Of a stretch of 64,000 bases of DNA, positions 12,150-23,734 are shown in pieces (position 1 is the first letter of the stretch; each line of letters opens with the position of its first letter). The notes below the pieces were generated by a model. That model did not search any database. It was not told the origin of the DNA and saw nothing but the letters and a program-made list of their open reading frames with translations. The position numbers and the translations under genes are program-made. This DNA comes from Phlebiopsis flavidoalba (taxonomy: Eukaryota; Basidiomycota; Agaricomycetes; Polyporales; Phanerochaetaceae), in NCBI GenBank assembly GCA_035772785.1, contig JAOCPU010000023.1:124001-188000 (forward strand), in the 5' to 3' direction.

Positions 12150-13079
12150 CGGGTGTGGGCCATTACTGGCTCGGACTGATTTATGGATAACCTTGTGTGA
12201 CTAATAATAAGTATTTGCAGTATCTGTTAAACGGTGCTCACCATGGTATTCTATCGGGCGCGCTCCTCGCCGAGCTGCGCTCGGCTCGTCGCGCGCTGGT
12301 ACGTGAACAGAACACGCCAGTTTGCCAGTGTGCCTAAATAAGTAATTAAATCACAAGAAGGTTTAATAGTTCATGTAAAACAGAGTATGAAAATTATGTT
12401 AATGATATCTATTATAACACTCACACTAAGTACTCTACCGGGCGCGCTCCGAGCCGAACTGCGGTGCGCGTGCCGATACGAATGGCGGGTGTGTGGGCCA
12501 ATATTTGCTAGCTCAAACCGATCATGAATAATATTCCATAGTTTGTTTCCACAGACGTTCAATTACTTACCTGCTTACCGGTAATTCACCAAGGTGAGCG
12601 AGCGAGGAGCCAAGGGGGGTCCACTACTGCTAGCGCTGAAATCAACCTCCCTGTGGTGGTGCACATCAATCGGTATCACGGGTCCTACCCTCTCTATGGA
12701 ACCGCTCCCTATGTGTTATGGCTATTAACTGGGTTGATGGAGACGAAATGAGCTGAGATACTTACTCTTGGATAGGGAATACTATATATCTGGATGCCAG
12801 TTGCTTTGTTTTGCAGCTATGAACGAGCTTTGAAGGCCAGCTCGGTGGGGATTGAGGGCTGCACCAAGGCTGCACAAGGCTTCTGGCCATGCTTAACGTT
12901 TATTTAACGTCTACTATGTTTGAGTTACATAGAGAGTGTCTGAGACAGCTCCCCCCTGCATGGTCTATCCCACACATACTTGTACCCGCAACTACTGCTT
13001 TGAGGCATAGAATGCCTACGGTCGCCGAAGGGGTTCACGGGGTCGTTGACAGGATCTCTGAAGCGCCAGGCGTATGTTT

Positions 13080-13900
13080 GATCTCAGCGCTTGCAGCAAT
13101 GGACCCCCCCTGCGAGGAGCCGAGGAGGAACCCCAGCCCTTGCCGCGTGTCGAGCTTCAGGTCCAAAAGCGCCCCGGGACTCCCTGTGCTCCTCGCGCTC
13201 CCATCCTCCGCCGTCATTCACGAGAACGGCGGCTCCTGCCGCCCCTGTCTTCACGACGCCGGAGACTTCCTCTGGAGTCTTCTGAACTCCTGCCTGACTT
13301 CCTTCCTCAGCTCTAGTATTGTCACCTTCGCCGCCCATTGCCGTTCAATACGCGCACCAACGACCTCGCCCTCAACGGCCATATTTCTCCAAGCACGGCG
13401 ATATCGGCAGTTGGAGAAGGTCGCAGGAGGCTGGGAGGGTGTGCCATGCACATCTTCTAGCCTAAGGTGGATACAGACCGAGCCTGAGAGCTCGTTGGAC
13501 CTGGCAATAGGTGCGCCGCTCGGTTCTCCCGCGCACACACCGGACTGAACTCTGCGCCGATCGCCCGCGCCCTCAGCTCCGGGACGCAATGCCCTCCAAG
13601 AGTGCGTTTATCCTCGGAAAAGGTAAGTGATTATTCATTCCAAGTTTGTTGTCCGCCGCCGCGAGCCTGCGAGCTCCATAGCCTACAGTGCATCCCCTTC
13701 CCCTGGACTACTCCACCATTTCCTCCTTTCGCAGGCCCCTCCCATGTGGCAGAAGCGCACTCCGAAGATACCTGGGGAACGAAGGGAGGTCATCTTACTA
13801 TTCGAATACCTCCAGAGGCGTCAACGCGCCGCCAACCGTCGCCTGGTTATGCATACAGGCCAACGGGTTTGCGCACAGCGCGCTCACCGACCACTTTTAA
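13080..13900. repeat. dispersed repeat, copy 1 (GC-rich)
   Basis: Diverged direct repeat of the block at 16320-16800. Shared landmarks include AGAACGGCGGCT (near 13225 and 16385), a GGCTxGxGAGGTGTG... TCTAGCCT block (near 13430 and 16568), and GGCCCCTCC followed by GCxCxCCGAAGA (near 13733 and 16684). The copies differ by many substitutions and indels. No coding function is evident. Confidence 0.6.
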
Positions 13901-13979
13901 ATTTCGCGTGTTTGTGCATTCACGCCGGAGCCTCGCGCATGCCGGCCGCGCACTATCACTAGGACACAAGCATGTACAT

Positions 13980-14960
13980 GATGTGCATAGCAACACAAGG
14001 ACAGCCGCTACGTACCAAGGACAACCCGTCGAGGATGACCAAGATGGAACGAGGACATCACAACTTGTCAACAATGACGGCCACGACGGGGCGAGTATAT
14101 CTGCAATGAAACGAGGCCCACGACCAAAGGAATTTCGACCAGGATTGTGACGGGTACGACGAGGCCAACCACGGTTTAGCGGCCTCCCGGCCTCGACGCG
14201 TCACGGCCACCGCATGACGCATGATCATAGCTGTGCGCGCGACGCAGGGTGGCCATGGACACGACATTATACATAAATCACACGATCACAAACTGACCAG
14301 GGCGCGATTGCAAACGGCAACACCATGATATCCACGGCGCATTTGCGACAACGCGACGGCCACAACACGTCAAGGACGGCATGGCAAGGAGACTGTCGCG
14401 ACAAGGCTGGACACGGCACGACGAGGCCGACCCACATCGCATTGCGGCCGACTACAACATGTACAAAAAAAACACGATGTAATGTAGCCTGCGCGGACAG
14501 CACGGCGAGGTGAGCTGTGACGTAGACAGCTGCACGCTACGTGGACGCACGATGAGGAACCAACCGCAGCGGGAAACGGCGACGGTGCAACAAGGACGAT
14601 CATCTACAGTGACAAACACGACGTGGAGAGGACCGCCCGCAACGAGGATGGCCCACAGGGGTGACAGGGCTGCACAACGAGCGCAACGTGGGCGCCCCAC
14701 GACGAGGATGACTACGATGTGACGCGGACAGGCAGTGACAAATTCACCTACGCTACTGCTACGGCAGAACTAAACAACACATGAATCGACCAGGGTGGCG
14801 CGGACCACACGGGCGGTGACGGCTCAACGTGGGCGCAAAGGAGACAAGAGCTACCGCAGTGTGAGCCTTGATGAAGACGGCACAACAATGTCGGCCACAA
14901 AACGACTGTTTGCGCATGCCGGCCATGTGCCACATGGCCTGCATGATACTCACAACACAA
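13980..14960. repeat. degenerate minisatellite-like tract (ACGAGG/ACGACG-rich)
   Basis: Purine-biased, CG-dinucleotide-rich sequence in which short motifs such as CAACGAGGA, GACGAGGA and GGCCACGACG recur irregularly. Open frames on both strands here are products of the repeat. It follows repeat copy 1, as the tract at 16930-17640 follows copy 2. Confidence 0.5.
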
Positions 14961-16319
14961 GTGATGAAAACACAGGTGTGCTGCATGGTGGTGAGTGCTG
15001 TTCTTATCTCAATTCCCCTTGTCAGTTCCCTTTTGTGTAGTAGAGAGTTTCTCTGAATTGATTTTATACCCTACCCCTTGATTACTATGTGAGATGTCTG
15101 AAGAGACCGATGAGAAAATGTATCCATTTGATTGACGGATAAACAAATAACATCACAAAACCACATCAATCTTTTAATTAAGATTATTTAAGAGAACTTT
15201 GTTATTTTGTTTTAAATAGTGATTAAAAATGCATTACTGCTTTGTTATTTCATTAAATCTCCTTATTATCATTAAAATCCCTGTTATTTGGCAATTACTT
15301 TGCTGTTATTTTGTGTATATTGTTATCAAACTATTCATTCCTCATTATTCCATAGCTCATGCAGTGTTATTTTGTCATTTGTTATTGACCCATTATATAC
15401 ACATTCTTTGATAGTTCACCCAATGGTATTTTGTTATTTTGTTATTTGCTTGTTCATTCACAATTATTTGATGATTAGATAGCAGAGCTTTGTTATTTTT
15501 ATTAATGGCTCATTCAGTTCTGGTTATATTATGCTTCAAAAGTACACTAAGCACTAATTATCCTGTTATAAGCTTGTTGAGCTTTGGTTGTTTTAAGCTT
15601 CCAAGATTAGTGCTTGAGTATCTCAGAAAACTGGACTTCAGATTTAAACTGGAACAATGTAAGACTGGGACTGGCAAGCAGTTTTGGGCAATTCATTTAA
15701 ATCTTGAATCTGGTCCTGGACTCTTCTGATGACTGGACTCTTGTGCACTAATTAGTAATTGTAAGGTATTATGCTTTTTACATTCCACATATCAGACAAT
15801 GAACCTTGTTGACTATACTGCTATCCCACTCAATTTGTCTTACTAGCAGGGTCATTCATTTATACCTGTCAAAAGTTCTAAATTCTACAAACGTGAGGGG
15901 GATTTTGGCTAGAAAGTTGAAACATAAAAGACACAACATTAGGTTTAGTACTTACTTATGCAGCTACTGTTATTATACTGCATCTTCTAAATAAATAGAG
16001 CCAGGGCTCATAAACAGAACTATCACATTACTGGCAGAGCTCATCAGCCTTACATTTTGTGTTTTTCCGCCATATAAGGTAGGTAAGCCACACACACAAC
16101 ATGAGTCGAGTGCGAGAACTTACAAGTCTAGGCGCCGGCTTCACTCGAGCGACCTCGAGATCGCGTGCAGAAGGGGTGGGTACACTTCTGAGTCCCCAAC
16201 GTGAGGAAAACGCCTCATCTGCGCAATGAGAGCCGAAGTCCAACGACTCCGAGACTGCTATGACGGCGTCGATCCAGATGAATCGACCGTCCGGGCAGTC
16301 TCGGAGTCCGCCGCGCGTT

Positions 16320-16800
16320 GAGTTTGGGGCAAAAGCGCCCGCCCCAACCTAGGTCGCCTCCACCATGTCCGGCCGCCGTTCGCAAGAACGGCGGCTAGAT
16401 ATCTCCTCTTCTTCGCACAGGGACCTCCAATAGAGGTTCTTGATGGACTGTCCTCCCCCTCCCACCACCGCCGTCAGTCCACTCGTCGTGCCACGACGCG
16501 CGTGCCGAAACCTCCACCGCCCGGATTGCGCAGGCGAAGATCACAAGAACTGCAAGAGCGTCGGTGAAGGCTAGAGAGGTGTGCTAGGCACACGCTCTAG
16601 CCTTCTCGTGGGGTTGTGCGAGCCGTGAGCTCGGGGTTCCAGGTAAGTCGTCGCCCATCCTGTCTCCGCCGACTTCTCCTCCGCGGCCCCTCCTATGTGC
16701 ACAAGAGCGCCCCGAAGACACCTAGGAGATCGACGGTCGCGGGCTGCACCCCAAACGGACAAGCCATGCCCTCCGACTTCCCTCTGGTCGCGCACCTTCA
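16320..16800. repeat. dispersed repeat, copy 2 (GC-rich, inside TIR element)
   Basis: Second, diverged copy of the repeat at 13080-13900, in the same orientation and about 3 kb away. Upstream, at 16245-16315, an imperfect inverted repeat is seen: CGACTCCGAGACTGC pairs with GCAGTCTCGGAGTC. Confidence 0.6.
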
Positions 16801-16929
16801 GTCCATGCGCGCAAAAAAAAACGGTGCCGTGGGCGCGACCTGGCTGACCCCAGCCGCGCGCCGATGGCCATGTCGCATGCGCGTCGGCTACTCCCTGGCC
16901 CCGCGCACAACCGGGAATCTACGCCCACC

Positions 16930-17640
16930 GAGGGCTTGCGCACACCAACGATGTGGCTCATCGAGGGCTCGCCGATGCCAATGACGTGGCACCTCACAGC
17001 GGCCGCGTCCGTGCGCGGAGTTCGGACGGCTACCACGCAGCCATTGAGGGCTCGCACACCGCAACGACGCGTCGAAGAATCCGGATACTCACGCACGTCA
17101 AGTGTTCATGCCCGCCGACGACTTGGCTCCTCACGGCGGCCGCGTCGTCGTGCGCGAGCCACTGCACCACTCGGCCATCGAGACCTCGCACACGGCAAAC
17201 GAACCGGCGCGCGACTCGAGGACTCACGGCCGCCGAGAGGTCGCGCGCACGCCGGCGACGTCACAGTGGTTCCTCACGGTGGCCGCGTCGTGCGCGAGCG
17301 ACTGTATGTGCTACTCGACCGCGGGGGCTCGCACACGGCAACAAAGCAGCGGCACAAGACTCTGAAGATTCACAGACGTCGAGGGCTCACGCACGCCGAT
17401 GACGCGACACCCCCGTCGTGCGTGTACAACCGTGCCTCACGACCACCGAGAGCACCCACACCGCGACGACGCGCCACATCTTCCGAAAACTCACGCCCGT
17501 CGAGGGAACGTACATGCTGACGACGCGGCAACCCCCAACGGTCGCATCGTCGGCGAACGGCGGTGTCACACAGCCATCGAGGATATGCACGCCGTCACAA
17601 CGCGGCACCTCACGGCAAATTATGTCATGCGCGAATGGCT
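16930..17640. repeat. degenerate tandem array, unit about 135-145 bp
   Basis: A unit containing GGCCGCGTC...GTGCGCGAGC recurs near 17001, 17137 and 17281. A second motif, GGGCTCGCACACxGCAACGA, recurs near 17045, 17185 and 17325, with weaker copies near 17373 and 17491. The spacing of both motifs is about 135-145 bp. The frames read through it are repeat-derived. Confidence 0.6.
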
Positions 17641-18836
17641 GTGTCTAACGGCGACATCTCGCGGGCACGCGGGCTCGGCCATGGAGACTTTACGTCTTCC
17701 GTAAACGGCTGTGTATCACTCCCAAATTGCGTATTCACCATCTATGCTGACATCTTTCATCTGTGCATCCACTGCAAATGCTCTTTTACACACAACAGCA
17801 GATCTGCTTACCCACCTGCCCACACCTGTACCCACAATCACTGTACAGTGTCCCCACAAGAATGGACCATTACCATCATGTAAATTAGATAGACAATCCT
17901 TTAATGTCGTGCAATATGATCTAACAACCATTATGCTGCTGCTGTGGGTGAAAATGACTAGTGAACACTGGAAATAACAGAATAACAGAATAATGGAATA
18001 ATGAATAATGCCCCAAAGAATGACCAAATAATGCCCAAATAACTGTCCCCTAAAAAAGGACATTCTTAATTAAAGTTAATTAATGTTACTCTGTTATTTC
18101 ATTATTTTTCACTATTACTTTGTTAGCAATCAGCTTGATTAGCATTAATTAACATTAATTAACTATAGAGTGGTTTTGTGATGTAAAAAGCTTGAAGTTG
18201 CGACACTGCACTGACTGTCCGAAAGCGGAAGCAATCAGAAACCGTTGTGGCGCGCGGGAGAATGCCAAAACTCGACAAAGTGCAGAACACACAAACGCAT
18301 TGACGTCAATTGGCATGTTAACAGAGACACAAAAATTGAACAATACATTTACTTGACTGAGATAAACGTTTTAGAGATCACTAAATAACCCCACTAGCAC
18401 AGCAGAGTATGTCCTGTCCAAAACCGCCAAGGTAAGGCGGCGGACAGCTGGGCGCGCTAATTCTGGAACGAAAGTTTGTCGAAGTTTATGCGAGCTGCAG
18501 GAGTCGAAAATGTTTAATCGGGCGCTTAGCGTAATGACGTAAAATGACTTGAGCGAGGGGTAGTTTCAGAGGTCTGCATAGTTAGTAGCAAAAATATTTA
18601 GAGGTCAGATGGGGATCCATGTACGACAATGTCAGAAAATCGGACAAGTTTTTCGATTCAAATTTGTATTGGAAACCTTATGGTTTAAGGTTGGCAGACG
18701 CTCGAGAGACGCTCAATTTTGAATCTGAACGGTAACAAAAATCACACTTTCCCACGCTTTCGACGAAAATTTTTAAAAAACAAAGATTTTGCTTGGTTAG
18801 GAAGTAGAACCCCAATACCCAAAACACGCATTGGAA

Positions 18837-18859
18837 ACGATTTATTATTCATAAATCGT
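18837..18859. repeat. perfect 9-bp inverted repeat at the right insert junction
   Basis: ACGATTTAT at 18837-18845, a 5-nt loop, then ATAAATCGT at 18851-18859. Receptor coding sequence resumes at 18860, so the hairpin ends exactly at the junction. Confidence 0.7.
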
Positions 18860-19183
18860 AACAACTGGTATCCTTACACTGGTCTCTCCGATTTGCACTA
18901 CGACTTTTCTCGGGTTGGAGAATACTCTCAGCTTATTTGGCCGATCGACGCAGTGGTTCAAGCTTCCAAGTATTCATGTAGTGCCAGGAACTGCTATCGG
19001 CTCTTCGTTTATCTCTTCTTCTTCTTTGGACTAAGTCCGGAAGCACGAGCGCTATATCACCAGAGCTGGAATACCCTCCGAGGTCGCGTGAATCACGTTT
19101 TTGCCACGCATTACAAGGTTTGTCATGCCATTTCAACTTCAGGATACCTACCGGTCTCACTGTGGAATAGACCCCGGGGGTAA
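18860..19183 (+). pseudogene. STE3-type receptor 2, 3' part (loop 3, helices 6-7)
   Basis: C-terminal part of the receptor begun at 11122. It begins NNWYPYTGLSDLHYDFSRV, aligning with receptor 1 at YPWKGLADLHFGF. It then reads GEYSQLIWPIDAVVQ, NCYRLFVYLFFFFGLSPEA, and ARALYHQSWNTLRGRVNHV, which are helix 7 and the conserved FGLxxEAR-x-HY block that starts the cytosolic tail. The upstream continuation of the same frame (18719-18859) does not resemble STE3. The true end of the tail may lie further downstream, to about 19370, if an intron near 19117 is used. Confidence 0.82.
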
Positions 19184-19660
19184 TCGTCGGGCACCGAGCG
19201 ATTTATGGAAGACAATCCCTCGCGAGCAATCTCGACGGCGACCATCGTTACGTGGTTTGGGACTCGACAAAACCTCGCTCATTTTTGCACATACAATCTC
19301 GATCGAACTTCAAGGGATTGTGGATAGCATCAATAACCAATCGAGCTGCACGATCGTCCCCACAGTCACCTAGCATATCCAAGGCGAATCGTGCAGAGGA
19401 GGATACGCGCAATGCGACCGCCCACGAGTGACGGTCAAATGTCGTCGCATTTCAGAGTAATACATCAACGAGTATACGTCGCGCGCGGACATATGTAAGT
19501 TATATTTCGTGTATCACAGACTTGGAGTTCTCCGAAGTGATCGACGCGACGCGATTGATTTCCAAAGGCGTGTAGCCCCTAAGTGATTTGTAGTGCACAT
19601 TTTTTGTTGCTCTTGTCCGAATTGTCCCAGAAATGTGTATGTGACGTTTGGACGATCCTC
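19184..19660. other. intergenic or receptor-tail region
   Basis: May contain the end of the receptor tail (plus frame to 19373). Otherwise no gene, repeat or pheromone-type ORF was recognised. Confidence 0.3.
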
Positions 19661-22600
19661 ATAGGTCAAGGTTTAGCTGAAAAGGACAGGATGCTTAGCG
19701 ATACAAGGATACTTTCTTGTAAAGTAGACCATGCGTACTCGCTTGCATTGCCCCTGACACCGCATCTTCGACCTTCTTCAGCTGTTTCTGCCATTTCCTT
19801 CCACCTGAAGGTCCTTATTCCATCCACATCGGGAGCGCTATTGGGATTGGACACACCAGTTCGCATCTCGATGTCCCAATGGTAACGATCGATTTGATAT
19901 TCCAATAACGCAGGCCATGTTTTAACGCTGAAGAATGTCAGTCCTAACCGAGCCACGTCAACCGAGGAGCAGACGCCAAAGTCCGGATTCCCGAATACGT
20001 TGGGTTTGAAAGGTCCTTCTGAGGTTGGGCTAGTGGATAGCCCCTGTGATTGGTCGTCGCGAATTATGGATTTGGCAGTTATAATGAAACTTCAGCAGAC
20101 TGTAGTAATGCTTGGAGGGGCTGAGTAGTTCGTAGACGGGGAGATCAACACAGTGGGTGTGGCGTGTGAAAGGCCAGCTGGATGGCGGCGCTCTTCGCTT
20201 CTTCCGTCCAGGCGAGTGCACAACGCGATGTGCAATATGCCCCCGCATGAGGATCTTGAGACATAAGGTGCTCTAGTCGTATTCGATAACACGTATAATT
20301 GCAGTGAACTTGTATTTTTGAGCAGCTTTGAGTACGGCAAATTGTCTTGTGCCACATCGTCCGCAATAGTGTCGTCAGGTTGTCCGACTGAAGAGGGTAA
20401 CATACGGGCGCTAGTAGGGTGGAATAGCACTGCGCTGGTCCTCACTTTCCAATTATTATAAGTTAGGAAGAAGTGATTTATATCTTTTGAGATCTTCACG
20501 GGGGTCCCATATGCAGACTAGGAGCGGTGTCGCAGGCTGTAACCGAGAATAAGGATAGTTTGTGGTACGGGTCGTTCAACTGCTGGATCGAGTTGTCGAA
20601 GACTAGAAGGAATGGGAAACCTTGAGGAAAAAGACGGAAATAGGATTGAATTCGAACGCGAGCAAAATTAGTCTGTCGCCTTGACTATGATAGACTTGAA
20701 AGTTGCTTGCATCCTCTCCGACTCGTTTCGGCGAGCGGGAGCAGCGGCATTCAAGGAACGATGTCTTCTTTCGCCCCTGATGACCTGAATGGCCGTGAAT
20801 AAGAAGCCACAGCGGTGACGAAACTGCTCCCATTTCAGGTACATACAATGTTGGCATGGTAGTATCGAAGACTGTATTTTGTCGTGAGGTGCTTGTCCTT
20901 TATGTTGAGAATCTATTCGGTGAACTTACCCACTGGGCATGGCGGCATGTTTGGCTAATTCTTCGTCCGCCGTGTCGGCAACCCCACCGCAAATACTTGT
21001 GAGAGTCAATTTCCGTTCGCCTTGTTGCATGCTTGTAGAGCGCATTTTTGAGACCGAGCGCGTTGCTTCTCGGTAAATTGATCATGTTTTATGGCTGCGC
21101 CGAAGATCTGGTCCGGGCGACTGAGCGAGAGGGAGCGAGGGTCTAGGGATCGGGATAAACGTAGGCGTAGGAGTCTGGAGTCAATTAATTGAGCTGTCCC
21201 GTCAGTCACGGAGAATGGATCGAAAGGCTCCGGATCACCCACAGTCTGAGGTTTGAAGGTGACGGAATTTGAGGAGCGAGAAACCATGTCACGAAAGGAA
21301 TGATGAGGCCAGTGATATGTGCGAGCTTATATTTGACATGGTAATCGACGTGTCGTCGGCCGTGGCGGATAATGATGTCTGCAAAGGGCAAGGTCCGAGC
21401 TGGTAATACCCAAGAGGCCAGTCCGAAGGCTTGTCGATCGTGCTTGAAGATAGTCGTCGTTTTACCCAATGATCGTAGGTCGGTCGCTAAACGGGTGTGT
21501 CGTTAGAGTAAGGAGCTGGGTGTCCCGAGACAACGTCTTCGAAGGCGCATATACTCACGATTTGAATTCGACATTGAGGATGAGAATTGCAGCGATGTTT
21601 TTGTCGGTAACAACAGCTGGTCACGTCTGAGCAGAAATTCCAAAGACCCACGACGACCGTCATAAGACAGTCATGTGCGAGATTTAGCTGTTTTCTTTCC
21701 CACGGTCAGTTTCAGCAGGAGAAATTTTGAAACATGCAGGCATGAGTAAACAGTTTCGGCAAGGCTAGCATGCATCTCTGGTTTGAATTTTAGGATGGCC
21801 CGTGCCAATATACTTAGATCGGTGCCCCAGCTGGTCAAGGTAGACTGTTCGCAATGTATAAATTTTGACACACCATACAATCCGAACCCAATATTGTCTG
21901 TGCCCATGGAGCATATCTGCGCTCGTGAAACCCGCCCTAGAACGGATCGTGGTCTGTGGAGATGGCTCACAACTATCGATTTTTTGAAAACGGAACAAAG
22001 GGACGCCGAATATCTGCGCAAGCAATGAATGATTTAATTTCCCGAGAAAATAAACAGCCCGGCTGGGGGCGAGGCTAACAAGAGAGAAGTTTTAGACCCC
22101 TGGTATCCGCCGTGAGTATAAGGGTAGCGTGGAAGTAGTCAAATTTGCCTCCCCGATGTCTGATGGGATAACCCGAGTGCAGTCCATTTTTTCGAAATAT
22201 TTTCCAATTCCGGAGAACAGCAGCATACTCGTTTCCCGTAATCGATACTGATAAAGACCCGGAGGCACCTTAATCGAGAATCAGAGCACACATTCGAACC
22301 CGCCTCATCTATGAGTGAGTCTTTCCAGCCGTTCAAAGCTTTCCATTGTGGGGATAAAGTTTCCCGTCAATTTGCCATAGGCCGCCTACGAACTGAACGA
22401 AATCCAAAACCTAATCCCACAATCAGCCTGATTGGCTTTTCATGAGCTTGTCCGACAGGAGTTGTGGAGCGCTAGAACCGTTCAAGGTTCGATCGAGGTC
22501 CAGCATTATTGGACGAGGTTTTTCGGGTTTAGTGTAATGTGGAGCATCAACGGAGTAAGGATAAAGTCGCGACGGTTGTTCGGCTCCCGAAGGGTTTTTT

Positions 22601-23734
22601 GGTTCGTTGTAAAGGATCGAGTATGGTGTCTTGTCCGCGTCACGCGGTACAAAAGATCCGTCTTTCAGATGCAACCGTTGGAATGAGTTTTCCTTTGGCA
22701 TTGTCGTGGTAATGCTTTCAAGAGAGCTTGATGGAACGTTTTAGCCGGGGATCTGTGTTGTTGATCTTTCCTTGTCCAGTGAACGTTACGGAGCAGAGTG
22801 CGGCCACTGGGAGGGGCGCAAAGGGGGGCGCGATAGCTCTGGCGGGGCGCTCCTTCGAGCATATGAACCCCATTTGGGCCCAGTCGAGATTGAGCGAAGA
22901 CCGGTTATAGAAGCAGAAAGATGGCCAATGGATCTTACTAAACGAGTTGAAGAGAACGGGCACGGTAATGTCCGAGCCAAGGAGTCGAACGAGATGTGGG
23001 GGTCGTGGTCATGTCAGAGAGGATCTCCAATGACTACAAGTATGATGTGGACTGTCTCTACGTCCCATGTGATGGATAGTTGACTTCTCGTCCAGTGCGC
23101 CGTAGAACAGGAGGGCTTGCATAAAAAAAAGAAGCGTCGACAATACATCCCAAAAGGGGGGGGGGGGGAAACGGAGTGAAGGTCATGTACGTGCGGGAAG
23201 ATTATCGCCGGAGGAGATCGTCGGGGGAAGGATTTGAATAGCTGACGGACCAAATCGTACGGGGGCCATCTGCTCCATGAAGTTGCTGTTCGATGACGGT
23301 ACGTGTGTGAACACGAAAGGAGCGGTGGCCTTCGGTTGAGCAAAAAATGATATCTGCGTTGTTTGTGTTGAAAAGGATTACTGCTTTAGCGCGTTGTCCA
23401 GAGCATCGATATCTCAGACTCGAGGGCTCCGCCTCCCCCACCTTGACAGATATAAAACAAGGGACATGGTGCCCTCGCAGATACTGTAGAAGTCGAAGAT
23501 ATGGCCCAGCATGGAGTCGGTCGTCCATGGAGAACGGTATGTAACTTGCTCCCGCAGGGGTATCGTCAAAGTGCGTGACTTCATCTGCCCATGGAGCCTC
23601 TATACCCCTTCCATGCAGTGGGCTGCTTTCCGTGCCACATCCTCGAGGAGAGTGTCCACATGCGACCGTGTAGACAGGAGTTCCCAAGTTTCACTCTCAG
23701 CCTCGGCGATCTTTTCAAGGCTGCTGGTGGCCAT
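19661..23734 (-). CDS. unrecognised gene(s), coding-like segments on minus strand
   Basis: I do not recognise this family. A plausible start at 23734 gives MATSSLEKIAEAESETWELL, followed by STRSHVDTLLEDVARKA and then ASYIPFSMDDRLHAGPYLRL. Further coding-like blocks on the same strand include DLDRTLNGSSAPQLLSDK (near 22490), GFGLYGVSKFIHCEQSTL (near 21880), ILARAILKFKPEMHASLAE (near 21790), DKNIAAILILNVEFKS with a GTGAGT donor (near 21570), and SWVLPARTLPFADIIIRHGR (near 21395), then KLAHITGLIIPFVTWFLAPQ. A last block, WDIEMRTGVSNPNSAPDVDG, lies near 19870. Whether this is one long gene or two is unclear. Frame breaks are frequent. Hydrophobic stretches near 21320 could be a membrane segment. 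Confidence 0.4.

Larger units (their letters stand above)
15151..18183. mobile_element. 3.0-kb non-autonomous TIR element with TAA target duplication
   Basis: Perfect 14-bp terminal inverted repeats, CATCACAAAACCAC at 15151-15164 and its reverse complement at 18170-18183, are each flanked outside by TAA (15148-15150, 18184-18186). A 3-bp TWA target duplication is the usual signature of PIF/Harbinger-type DNA transposons (established). Subterminal regions are AT-rich and carry mirrored motifs: GTTATTTTG many times on the left (15200-15500) and AATAACAGAATAAC on the right (near 17975). TTAATTAA occurs near both ends. The interior is GC-rich repeat with no transposase, so the element would need help in trans. 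It lies inside the receptor insert. Confidence 0.7.
12143..18858. mobile_element. 6.7-kb insertion splitting STE3 receptor 2
   Basis: The block lies between the two halves of the second receptor and is flanked by TAA (12140-12142 and 18859-18861). Removing it together with one TAA joins codon GAT (12138-12140) to codon AAC (18860-18862) in frame, so TCAD is followed by NNWYPYTGLSDLHYDFSRV, matching receptor 1. It contains no transposase or integrase that I can recognise. Its composition is patchy: GC-rich repeat copies alternate with AT-rich tracts. Its own ends are not clear inverted repeats, so it may be several nested insertions. Near the left end are two partial copies of a short segment (GCGGGTGTGGG at 12149 and 12486; CGGGCGCGCTCC near 12253 and 12438). 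Confidence 0.65.

Noticed and set aside
12990..13010. Frame ending Cys-Phe-Glu-Ala-stop near the receptor insert
   Set aside because: Glutamate at the third CaaX position is not typical and there is no upstream start with precursor features.
16864..17520. 218-residue Arg/Thr-rich ORF
   Set aside because: It is read through the tandem array at 16930-17640, and other frames are equally open.
12143..18858. Helitron interpretation of the receptor insert because of the terminal hairpin
   Set aside because: The expected 5' TC and 3' CTRR ends and A|T target are absent; TAA duplications fit a cut-and-paste event better.
18719..18859. Upstream part of the ORF containing the 3' receptor half, taken as receptor sequence
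   Set aside because: It shows no STE3 similarity; the homology starts abruptly at 18860, so it belongs to the insert.
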